In this document: positions 36,216 through 44,265 of the stretch, piece after piece
How positions within the stretch are numbered: the first letter of the stretch is position 1
How the letters are laid out: every line of letters starts with the position of its first letter
Assembly: GCF_000176135.1 (NCBI RefSeq)
Contig: NZ_ACZN01000017.1
Span: 186,001 to 250,000 of the forward strand
DNA: 64,000 nt
Direction: 5' to 3'
Origin: Vibrio coralliilyticus ATCC BAA-450
GTDB taxonomy: Bacteria > Pseudomonadota > Gammaproteobacteria > Enterobacterales > Vibrionaceae
The notes under the pieces: generated by a model
Databases searched by the model: none
What the model saw: only the letters and a program-made list of their open reading frames with translations
Told to the model about the DNA's origin: nothing
Program-made: the position numbers and the translations under genes

Positions 36216-36725
36216 TTATTCAGCCTTTTCAGCATCTTGGTTTTCACCAATGCTGAGTTCTTCTAGTAATTTCTTACGAGCTTCTTCATCCTGAAGAACG
36301 GCAGCGATCTTCTTACGGAATGCAGGTACGTTGCCTAGTGGACCTTTTAGCGCAACCAATGCTTCACGAAGCTCTAGCAGGCTGTTTAGTTCCGGAACAC
36401 TTTTAGCAATCGCCTCAGGTGAGAAGTCCTTCATGTTCGTAAACGTTAGATCAACGCCAAGCTGTGCACCTTCTTCATCAGTCAGACGGTTTTCAACATT
36501 AACTTTTAGGTTTGGAGCATAGCCTTCCAAAACTTCGTTAAAATTGTCTTTGTCAATATTGATTGGCGTACGTTCTTCGATTGGTGTCTCATCAGCACGT
36601 GCTGTAAAGTCACCAACAACCATCATATTCAACGGCAGTTCAACGTCTTCTTGCGCATCACCAGTCGCTGGAACGTAACGGATATTAATTCGCTCTTTAG
36701 GAGCTACCGAGCCATCGCGTGACAT
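36216..36725 (-). CDS. tssB: T6SS sheath small subunit TssB (VipA)
   Basis: 169 aa. The N-terminal INIRYVPATGDAQEDVELPL, MMVVGDFT and the helical C-terminus (LLELREALVALKGPLGNVP) are typical of TssB. Its C-terminal region carries the ClpV recognition helix in other systems. Followed by tssC after 10 bp. Confidence 0.97.
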   Translation of the reverse strand: MSRDGSVAPKERINIRYVPATGDAQEDVELPLNMMVVGDFTARADETPIEERTPINIDKDNFNEVLEGYAPNLKVNVENRLTDEEGAQLGVDLTFTNMKDFSPEAIAKSVPELNSLLELREALVALKGPLGNVPAFRKKIAAVLQDEEARKKLLEELSIGENQDAEKAE

Positions 36726-36752
36726 AATTAGTTCCTTATCTAATTGTGTTGT

Positions 36753-38318
36753 TTAGTTATAGATTGACTCCCACTCCTCAAACTTTGCAGGCAACAATTC
36801 CTTGTTTGGATACAGCTGCTTCAGAATTTTTTGAGATAATTCATCTAGTTGCAAAGAGAGGTGTGGTTCCCAGCTGCTTAGACTCATTTCATCTCTGATG
36901 ACCCATAACTTTTCAAGATAAGGTAAACAGAGCGCGTAAAGACCAACAGCTTGGTAAGCTTTTACGATTTGTAAATGCAACATAAATTGCCCTCGCCCAG
37001 AGCTATCAAGCTCAAGGTTTTGTGCAACTTCTGCTACGCGTTCTCCCAAATTTTCGAGAGTAACATCGTCCATTGACACCAAATCGCCTTCTTGCACGAC
37101 TACGCTAGGCAAAGCCTGTTGACCTGCATTGGACGCCGATGAGCTGGCTTTATTTAGCCATTCGATCGTTGCTTCGTTGGCAAATGGAATCGAATTCTTA
37201 AATGACAGAGCCTCTATACCCGGTAAGGATTGAGCAAAGGCCTTCGCTTCCTCTGAAACGGCTTGAGCTGCTTCTTCCAGGCTCAAGTTTTTCAGCATCT
37301 GATAAACGTAGTAATGGCCAGTCAGCCAAAAAGGCGCATCAGTTAATGTGCGCTCTAAACGTTTTATCGTGTCGATATCACTTTCTTGCTTAGCTTTGTC
37401 TCGGTATTCGGATTGTTTGTCCTGAGAAACCGCAAGAATTAAAGGTGTTTCATTGTTCTGATGGTCTGGCAACTCTTCGATGTCTGACCAAGTCAAATGT
37501 CTGTGGATGCGGTAAGACAGCGGCAATTCAGGCTCCGAGGCCAATATCATTTCTGCAACCTTCTTCAACGTTCGTTTAGAGGCTGTAGGTGAAGAAAAGT
37601 CGGTGTCGATATCCACTTCTTTTTGCTGTCGACTTGCTGGTTTCGCAACACTTGGTTTAGCGACTGCAGGTGTAGATTGTGCCGGCTCTGGTGAAGGTTG
37701 ACTTTCAGGTTTAGGTTGTGAAACTTCAACTGGAACTTGCTGAGACTCTGGCTCAGAAGGTGCCGCGTGTATATCGTCAACTCCAGCAGATTGAAGTAGA
37801 CGATTGAGCTCGCTACGCAATTCAAAAAAATCGGCTTCTGAATCTTGGAACACTTCATCAAAGTGGCGTTGTATCTCTTCTACTGCATCATTACATCGCG
37901 ACAACGCTTCCCAAGTTAGCTGCTCATTCGGCAGCTTAGGCAGTGCAAGCTTTAGCTGATGGTTCAACCATTCCACTGCTCCGTCGCGGCCACGTTTTCT
38001 ACGTGGGTATAAATCTGAGCCAAAACGAATTAAGGACTCAGCAAGCAATGCTAGGCCCTGCTCAAGACCAGGTAGCCCTTCACTTTCTAACAAAGCACGC
38101 GTCAGGTAACACATCGCTTTAAAGTCTTTGCTGTGCTTAGTGATAACTTCTGTTGCATGGTTTTGTACTACTGCCCAATCAACCGTTTCACCAAACAAAG
38201 AACCGAATTTTTTGACTTCAGCTTCCATCATTTCAAAACTGAATTCATAGCGCGCGTCTTCGCCAGCTGGCGAAGCTTCGTTAATTGGCTCAAGAAGTGT
38301 ATTTATTTCTGCTGTCAC
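36753..38318 (-). CDS. tssA: T6SS tail-assembly cap protein TssA (ImpA family)
   Basis: 521 aa, soluble. N-terminal ImpA_N domain (PINEASPAGEDARYEFSFEM; CYLTRALLESEGLPGLEQGL), a Pro/Gln/Ser-rich linker (about 195-240), then a VasJ-type C-terminal helical domain. It coordinates baseplate, tube and sheath growth. GTG start three bases after the kinase stop. It is one of two ImpA-N proteins in this cluster. Confidence 0.93.
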   Translation of the reverse strand: MTAEINTLLEPINEASPAGEDARYEFSFEMMEAEVKKFGSLFGETVDWAVVQNHATEVITKHSKDFKAMCYLTRALLESEGLPGLEQGLALLAESLIRFGSDLYPRRKRGRDGAVEWLNHQLKLALPKLPNEQLTWEALSRCNDAVEEIQRHFDEVFQDSEADFFELRSELNRLLQSAGVDDIHAAPSEPESQQVPVEVSQPKPESQPSPEPAQSTPAVAKPSVAKPASRQQKEVDIDTDFSSPTASKRTLKKVAEMILASEPELPLSYRIHRHLTWSDIEELPDHQNNETPLILAVSQDKQSEYRDKAKQESDIDTIKRLERTLTDAPFWLTGHYYVYQMLKNLSLEEAAQAVSEEAKAFAQSLPGIEALSFKNSIPFANEATIEWLNKASSSASNAGQQALPSVVVQEGDLVSMDDVTLENLGERVAEVAQNLELDSSGRGQFMLHLQIVKAYQAVGLYALCLPYLEKLWVIRDEMSLSSWEPHLSLQLDELSQKILKQLYPNKELLPAKFEEWESIYN

Positions 38319-38321
38319 TGC

Positions 38322-40316
38322 TTAGCCCCTCACGCTCGGCTGATAATCGCTAATTGCTCGCTGAACGGCTAAAGCACCACGTGCAGGCTTTGATTTTTTG
38401 TGACTCTTGCGAATTGCATCGCTCGCCATACTATTGAGTAGTTGGGTGACTTCACTAAACTTCTTAGGAGCATTAACCTCAAGATCGTTGAGTGACGAAT
38501 TAAGCTTTGCCGTTTCGAATATCGCCTGCTCTGTCACAGTGCTAAACAGAATGTATTCGCTACGTGCTACTTTTAGAGCTCGAACCTTTGCAATCAAATC
38601 TGGGGTATTACCAAAAAACTGCTTTGCCGCCTCTGCTTGTTCAATAGCGCGTGAGTAGTAATGCTGCTCGGCATTGGCATCAATGGTCGCATAAACCTTG
38701 TTTAGCACGGTATTGGGCAGCACTTGGCTGTAGTAGTAAGACTCAGCTTGGTGATTTGCCCAAGCTGTTTTCATGTAGTCATCAACTGCTTTTGCACGGC
38801 CGCTTAAAATCAAGCTGACAAGTTCGTTATCCTGCTTACCCATATAATTAGACACTTTCTGTGCCTCAACGGTGAGCTTATTCAAGTTAGACATAACTTC
38901 ATTAAACGAGCGCTCAGATTTCGCGAAAAGGACGCCGTCGTTATTTAGACTTTGATGCAGTGAAACCAACTGAGAACGAATATCTTTAAGTACAACTGGG
39001 ATGTTCTCAGCAACTTGTCTTCTCGCCGCTAAGCTGTCTTCGTTGTGCTGGTAGACATTAAGAAGTTTGGTTTGCTGCACGCGGTAAGCGTCCTGATAAG
39101 GTGCCATCATGACAACATCACTAGACATATCGTCTAGCGCGTATTCGATTTTCCATGGAGGCTGAGCTAGAAACGCAGCCGTTTGAGCAGGCTTAATCGT
39201 ATTGACCAGCGCTGTTGAATCACCAAAACCGGATTTCACCGACGGCTTCCACTCTGGCTGTACATAGTCATAAAAATAGGTTCCGGTAACCAACACAACT
39301 GACGCCACCAACGCAGCTTCAAGATACTTAAAGCGGCCGAGAGCAAATTTGTCAGCCACACTATGTTGTGTCAGAACGAGATCCGCATTTCTTAGATTAG
39401 AGAAGATCGGCGCACTGTTATCTGACTTCAAAGCCTGGGTATCAATTCGAGCTAATGCCTGAGCGAAAGAAATTGCGGTATAACCATGCGCTCGCGGCTT
39501 GTTAAGTACGTTTTTAAGCAGTGACCAAACGTGTTTAGGAATCAATTGGCAGCGTTTGTTCTGACCCAATAGCTGACGCCAAACGTCACCATAGGTAGAG
39601 CCAAGGAATAAGTGCCCAGTCAACAGTGCCAGAGAATAAACATCATCTTGAGGTTTAGCGATTCCGCTTTCGACATACATTGGTGAGGCATAATTCATGC
39701 TCACTTCTGAAGGCCCTTCCGATTCTTCAGTGTATCGAGCAGCCCCAAAATCAATGAGCTTAACGCTGTCGTCTTCGCCAACAAGTACATTGGCAGGCTT
39801 AATATCTAAATGACATACACCACGAGTGTGCATGTATTCCAAAGCGCCAGCTAACTGGTAGATAAGCCAGGCGATATGATCATGACGGAAGCCTTTTTTG
39901 GCGTGTCTTTCTATCTTTTCAGCTAACGACTCACCATGTATCCACTCATACATGATGTAAGGGCGATCAAATTCATTGCCGATCTTAATGAAATCAGCAA
40001 CGCTAGGATGTTGAGATATTTCAAGCTTACTCGCTTCACCAATCAACATTGAGTGTTCATGGTTGGAGGTGCCTTCATTTGCGACTTTGCAACACACTTG
40101 TTTTTCCGGCTCACCTTGCTTGGCGAGGTGATAAAGTGTTGTATTACCGTTTTTTGAAGGAAATGACTCCAATACATCGAATTGCGAGAATAAAACATAT
40201 TCCAACTTAGGCTTGTTTCTTTGTGCTTCCTGCTGCTCTAACTGTTTTTTTCTCTCAATCGCTTTATGAACTAATTGATTGATATAGCTGTCGCTTGATC
40301 CATTTTGATCAGACAC
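38322..40316 (-). CDS. T6SS-associated membrane Ser/Thr protein kinase (PpkA-like)
   Basis: 664 aa. The N-terminal Hanks-type kinase domain (about 45-290) has the VCCKV lysine, catalytic loop CHLDIKPANVLV and DFGAA. The glycine-rich loop is not recognisable, and the HRD Arg is Leu (non-RD). One membrane helix near residue 340 (LEAALVASVVLVTGTYFY) is followed by a helical, probably periplasmic domain with no known family. It is likely the kinase that phosphorylates the FHA-protein pathway of this T6SS, as PpkA does in Pseudomonas. No partner PP2C phosphatase is encoded in the window. GTG start. First gene of the kinase-tssABCEFG operon. Confidence 0.9.
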   Translation of the reverse strand: MSDQNGSSDSYINQLVHKAIERKKQLEQQEAQRNKPKLEYVLFSQFDVLESFPSKNGNTTLYHLAKQGEPEKQVCCKVANEGTSNHEHSMLIGEASKLEISQHPSVADFIKIGNEFDRPYIMYEWIHGESLAEKIERHAKKGFRHDHIAWLIYQLAGALEYMHTRGVCHLDIKPANVLVGEDDSVKLIDFGAARYTEESEGPSEVSMNYASPMYVESGIAKPQDDVYSLALLTGHLFLGSTYGDVWRQLLGQNKRCQLIPKHVWSLLKNVLNKPRAHGYTAISFAQALARIDTQALKSDNSAPIFSNLRNADLVLTQHSVADKFALGRFKYLEAALVASVVLVTGTYFYDYVQPEWKPSVKSGFGDSTALVNTIKPAQTAAFLAQPPWKIEYALDDMSSDVVMMAPYQDAYRVQQTKLLNVYQHNEDSLAARRQVAENIPVVLKDIRSQLVSLHQSLNNDGVLFAKSERSFNEVMSNLNKLTVEAQKVSNYMGKQDNELVSLILSGRAKAVDDYMKTAWANHQAESYYYSQVLPNTVLNKVYATIDANAEQHYYSRAIEQAEAAKQFFGNTPDLIAKVRALKVARSEYILFSTVTEQAIFETAKLNSSLNDLEVNAPKKFSEVTQLLNSMASDAIRKSHKKSKPARGALAVQRAISDYQPSVRG

Positions 40317-40527
40317 GTTTTACTCTTTGGCCAACTGATAATAATAACTAGGGGGGCATATTAATTATTTTGAATATTGCTTTTCAACTGCGTAAAAATA
40401 AAAAGCCCACTATATCTATCAATTTAGTCAGAATGACAGCTCAGCAGATATAACACGTGACTCTTTAACAGCTTAAATATAATTTTATTAATTAATATTA
40501 ACGCATTGTGGAGCAGTATTGAGTTTG

Positions 40528-41481
40528 TTACTCGTAGTCACACAAAGAAGCTCTTAATAAGCCACGATCACCGTTCAAACCGTACATGAAGATAGAAGCT
40601 GGTTCTGATGAACGATGCATTTGTGTAAAGCTACACAGTATTGCCAATGCGGACGCCTGACCTATCGTTCCCCACAAGTCATTGATTAACGTGGGTTGTT
40701 GAGGGTTAGTAAATTTTTCCGCTCGAGCACCCAGTGCAAAACCGTAATCTTCGGTATTATCACGAGAATTATTCATGTCTGAATAAACCCGCCCTAGTTG
40801 CTCAAAAGTACTTGCTGCTTTTCGAACTAAGCGCATCATGCCTCTACGATCAGTCGTATTCCACTCAGCGAGGAAATATTCCAGGGTGGCAATCGGCTTC
40901 AGCTTAAGTGTCTCAACAATATTCTTCTTAGTTAAAATGACACCTGCCCCCCCTTCACTAGGGATCAAGCCCCAGGGGTTTTGACTCCCCATCACTTTCT
41001 GGTCTGAAATAAGGCTTTCTAACTCTGAAAATAACGAATCAACTGCAATACAAATAACGGCGTCTTGTTGGTTAAGCATGCCTAACGATTCATTAATAAA
41101 GCGAGGACCGCCTGAATTAGAAACCTCAATTTTGGACAACCACTTAGCGTGAGCACTTTCTTCTACCCATTTCAACAAGTAGCTATTTTCCACTGACCCG
41201 GGTACAGACAGAATGACAGGAACTGGTTTTAGTGTTTTAGGCAGTTTATTCAGCATGGAAGAAAGTAACGTATCCACCATTTCCACTACTCTTTCCTGCT
41301 TATCCTCTGCTTTAATATAATCAGCTTTAGCATAAGTGAATTTATCCACGCCATTTTCTGCTTCGTGCTGATTAAAACGCGCTAAGTCAGCTTGAGCCAC
41401 GGCGAGAGAAATATCCAGATTCATCCCCATTGGGGTCAGGACATCCACATCCAGTACGTATCGACCGTAAACATTACTCAT
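40528..41481 (-). CDS. Thiolase-fold (beta-ketoacyl-synthase-like) T6SS-associated protein
   Basis: 317 aa. The central part (VPVILSVPGSV, NSGGPRFINESLGML, AVICIAVDSLFSELESL, PSEGGAGVILTKK, NDLWGTIGQASAL) follows the layout of ketosynthase/thiolase-fold proteins found beside DUF2169 genes in T6SS loci. The usual nucleophilic Cys motif (ACAS-type) before the helix is replaced by NSGGPRF, so it is probably not an active ketosynthase. The frame is open 75 codons further upstream, but that extension overlaps the DUF2169 gene; GGAG sits correctly before the ATG at 41481. Last gene of the hcp-vgrG operon; likely a chaperone or adaptor subunit (inference). Confidence 0.75.
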   Translation of the reverse strand: MSNVYGRYVLDVDVLTPMGMNLDISLAVAQADLARFNQHEAENGVDKFTYAKADYIKAEDKQERVVEMVDTLLSSMLNKLPKTLKPVPVILSVPGSVENSYLLKWVEESAHAKWLSKIEVSNSGGPRFINESLGMLNQQDAVICIAVDSLFSELESLISDQKVMGSQNPWGLIPSEGGAGVILTKKNIVETLKLKPIATLEYFLAEWNTTDRRGMMRLVRKAASTFEQLGRVYSDMNNSRDNTEDYGFALGARAEKFTNPQQPTLINDLWGTIGQASALAILCSFTQMHRSSEPASIFMYGLNGDRGLLRASLCDYE

Positions 41482-42460
41482 GCGCTTTCTCCGCTTTTGA
41501 AACTGTTGAGGAAACCAGAAGGTGCTCTTTCGCCTGACACGGGAAAGAGGCGGTATAGCTGATCGTAAGACGTTTTTCTTCTGTATCGATAAACACAGTG
41601 TACATTGGCATTGGAGCACTAAGCTTTTCGTCACCGAAATCTGCAATCGCCACAAATTTCTCAGAGGGGATTCGGAAAGAAAACACGTCATCATGAGAAA
41701 ATCCACTCATCATTAACCGTTCTCCCCCCTCTAAGAAACCATCGCACTGCTGGTCAGCGGGTGCCGATTGATAGAACTTCCGGTCAAAATCTTCAGGCAG
41801 CAGTGGACGTCGATGCTCTTCCCAGTGCTCATCAAATGTGCCGGCGTATCGCGTTCTTTCTGAAAAAAATGGAGGAATAGGTCCAAGGCCAGCAACTCTC
41901 AGAGGCTTGGTGTTCGGCGCCCACTCTTCATTAGGAAAGAAAACCGATGGAACGGGTCTGGCTAATAATTCTTCACTGCTTTTTGCAATACCAGAACCGA
42001 CACGGTTTCTCTCATCACCACCTAAAGCCCTAGAGTGGTCAATCTCAGCCTCGACATAAGCTTTGGGGTGAGAAACCGTCACACTTCCGCCATGCTGTAC
42101 CCATTGTCGCTCACCGTGCACGGCAATACTTTTATCAATGTGATTATCGATAAGTATTCTGCACTCGTGATAAGTCACCGGACGTTTGGCATAAGCACGA
42201 GCTTTACCGTAAACCAAAACATCAGTGTTTTGTTTAGAGACAGGAAACTCATGGTCAACTTTCATCGCAGATAAACCTGGCTCACCAAGGTAGATCGGGT
42301 CATCGTAGATTTCTTCGGCCGGAACCTCTTCCCACACTTTTTCATTAAGGTTCCACTGGCGCTTAGCCGTAAGAACCCAGACTTCATGACCATTTTCATC
42401 ACGTTGAAAGCGACCTTTCACCAGCAGGTCTGTTGCTTGTTCAATATCCCACAGTTGCAT
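41474..42460 (-). CDS. DUF2169 T6SS adaptor-type protein
   Basis: 328 aa. Features such as VLTAKRQWNLNEKVWEEVP, DPIYLGEPGLSAMKVDHEF, VYGKARAYAKRPV, GLGPIPPFFSERTRYAGTFDEHWEEHRRP (core GLGPIPPFFSERTRYAGTFD) and PLLPEDFDRKFYQSAPADQQ are characteristic of the DUF2169 family. These proteins are encoded beside vgrG/PAAR genes and in some systems help load effectors on the spike. Overlaps both neighbours (20 bp and 8 bp), so translation is coupled along the hcp-vgrG operon. Confidence 0.9.
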   Translation of the reverse strand: MQLWDIEQATDLLVKGRFQRDENGHEVWVLTAKRQWNLNEKVWEEVPAEEIYDDPIYLGEPGLSAMKVDHEFPVSKQNTDVLVYGKARAYAKRPVTYHECRILIDNHIDKSIAVHGERQWVQHGGSVTVSHPKAYVEAEIDHSRALGGDERNRVGSGIAKSSEELLARPVPSVFFPNEEWAPNTKPLRVAGLGPIPPFFSERTRYAGTFDEHWEEHRRPLLPEDFDRKFYQSAPADQQCDGFLEGGERLMMSGFSHDDVFSFRIPSEKFVAIADFGDEKLSAPMPMYTVFIDTEEKRLTISYTASFPCQAKEHLLVSSTVSKAEKAHE

Positions 42461-43760
42461 TCTGATTCCTTAGGTTAAATCGCTCGATAGCAGCAGGTTG
42501 ATCTGATACTTTGCTAAACAACCAATCTTGCTGCACCGCTGGCATGGACCATTCCCATGGAATGTAGACGCGGCCATGAATACACAAATGTCTCCATATC
42601 CACGTTCGATAATGCTCTGGAATTCGTGCGTTAGTCATTGCACGCATAGTCGATTCAAACGTCAGAGCCTCACCTAATCGCATCGACTTGTTCACGTTGT
42701 GCTCGTTGGAATCACGCCAATCCTCAAGTGAAGCGATGGCTTCTTCCCATTCATACTCAACACCCAATTCATGAGGATTAAGAGGGAAGCGCTCGCCATA
42801 AACAACATCGAGAGCGAACAGCCACTCCTCGCCCTGCTCTTCGTCAAGCGTCATTACATGATCTAAAGCAGCTAAGATCCACTCTGGTTTGCCAGTCAGC
42901 ACCATCTGAATCGGAGCCATATCTTTACTAGGGTCAAACTGGTTGAACTCAACCAATTCCAAAAGCTTCGCAAAGGTTATGACGTACTCACTTGGTAAAT
43001 CTTCTTCTTGAACACCAAAACGTTTTCTAAACCAAGTACCACGGTCATGCTTACAAAGTAGCAACTCAAACAGGTATTTTTCGTCGTTTTGGATTTCATT
43101 GATCCACTCAACGCTGTCTTCAACATCGAACTTGGCCAGAACAGGATGTACATCTTGCTCTTTCAGTGCTTCTTCTTTCATCCAATGCTTGGCAAGACCA
43201 ATACTTAATGTCTGACGTAAGCTCATTAAGTCAAAACATAACTGGCTGGCAGACACCTTCCCTTCAATAAGTCGAGCTAAGGTAATGTCAAGGTGCGCTA
43301 ACTTGGAGTGTAGGATTAGCAATGTCGCGTCTTTAGAATCGATAGTTTCAGCAGTTTTGATTGCTGCGAGCAGGTGGTGACGCTCCTGCTCAAACTCAGG
43401 TTCAAGCATCAGCCAAATAAAAAGCTCTGGTGCAGAGTCTTTTAGTTCATACACCAACCCGGGACTTAATCGGTAGAATGCAATATAAACTTGCTTCACA
43501 TCTCGCATCTGACGTTCAACCAAACGCAGGTAATCTTGTGAACTCGAAGGGTAACCTTTTCGATGTAACCTCACCCATTGCCTGAAAAGAAAAGACAGTG
43601 ATTCAATGGCGATTGCGGATTTTTCGCGACAGAATTCGAGCCACGTTGGATTTAGCTCGACCAGCTGGGCAATTTCTGCGTCTAATGTTTCTATCGCTTC
43701 AGCAAGATCTTCGTTGGTTAACGCAGAGCTAAGCTGTTCTTTGGTAATTCGTTGTCTCAT
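42441..43760 (-). CDS. T6SS-cluster protein of unknown function
   Basis: 439 aa, predicted nearly all helical, acidic, rich in Glu/Leu/Trp, with no signal peptide or membrane helix. I do not recognise a family. Repeated short helices (LAHLDITLARLIEGKVSASQ; ALDHVMTLDEEQGEEWLFAL) suggest a HEAT-like helical repeat scaffold, possibly the helical-repeat proteins that accompany DUF2169 in other T6SS loci. It sits between DUF6484 and DUF2169 genes, with a 20-bp overlap with the latter, so it probably acts with them in spike/effector assembly (inference). Confidence 0.8.
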   Translation of the reverse strand: MRQRITKEQLSSALTNEDLAEAIETLDAEIAQLVELNPTWLEFCREKSAIAIESLSFLFRQWVRLHRKGYPSSSQDYLRLVERQMRDVKQVYIAFYRLSPGLVYELKDSAPELFIWLMLEPEFEQERHHLLAAIKTAETIDSKDATLLILHSKLAHLDITLARLIEGKVSASQLCFDLMSLRQTLSIGLAKHWMKEEALKEQDVHPVLAKFDVEDSVEWINEIQNDEKYLFELLLCKHDRGTWFRKRFGVQEEDLPSEYVITFAKLLELVEFNQFDPSKDMAPIQMVLTGKPEWILAALDHVMTLDEEQGEEWLFALDVVYGERFPLNPHELGVEYEWEEAIASLEDWRDSNEHNVNKSMRLGEALTFESTMRAMTNARIPEHYRTWIWRHLCIHGRVYIPWEWSMPAVQQDWLFSKVSDQPAAIERFNLRNQNATVGY

Positions 43761-43779
43761 AGTTTATCTGCATGTTCGA

Positions 43780-44265
43780 TCAGTTGATGGCAATCGTTCC
43801 ACCTTGAATCTTCTGTGCTTTTTCGGCTTGAGAGGTCACGTACTTAGCTTGTGTAGTTATTCGCCCATCTCTGCCGCTGTAGCGAGTTTGAGTCTCGCCA
43901 CTTTTCACAATCAACTCTTGAGACGTTTCTATCGTCATTTTCTCTGCGCGAATAACAAGCTCATTCCCATCATCGAGCATTGAGAAGAAAACATCAGTGA
44001 CTACAGGTAAGCTGATGTCCTGATTAATGAATTCAATACGACAATTCAACTTATTATCTATCGCCAACTGAAGCTCAGATTTTCTAAAGCCACGCCCCAG
44101 TCTTGCTGACAGAGGTTGTCCGAATGGGTTGCCTTCAAAGTCGACTCTGACACTGTCTTGAGTTTCGTTAAAATCTACTATGGTGCCAAAACGGGAAAAG
44201 CAAGCCGATTGCTCGGCTTGCTGGGTTTGTTGTTCAAATTGTTCTAGGTGTTTGTGTTGTTTCAT
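43780..44265 (-). CDS. DUF6484-type T6SS protein with VgrG-like C-terminal tail
   Basis: 161 aa. The central segment (FGTIVDFNETQDSVRVDFEGNP) has the OB-like strand pattern of DUF6484 proteins, which accompany DUF2169. Its last residues, QGGTIAIN, closely resemble the end of VgrG (KGGNVAIN) encoded next door. The start codon shares one base with the vgrG stop region. Likely part of the spike-loading module with DUF2169; family assignment is from memory of motifs and context. Confidence 0.72.
   Translation of the reverse strand: MKQHKHLEQFEQQTQQAEQSACFSRFGTIVDFNETQDSVRVDFEGNPFGQPLSARLGRGFRKSELQLAIDNKLNCRIEFINQDISLPVVTDVFFSMLDDGNELVIRAEKMTIETSQELIVKSGETQTRYSGRDGRITTQAKYVTSQAEKAQKIQGGTIAIN

Noticed and set aside
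41482..41706. 75-codon N-terminal extension of the thiolase-fold gene
   Set aside because: It overlaps the DUF2169 coding sequence in another frame and reads as low-quality sequence. A proper ribosome site and the conserved start are at 41481.
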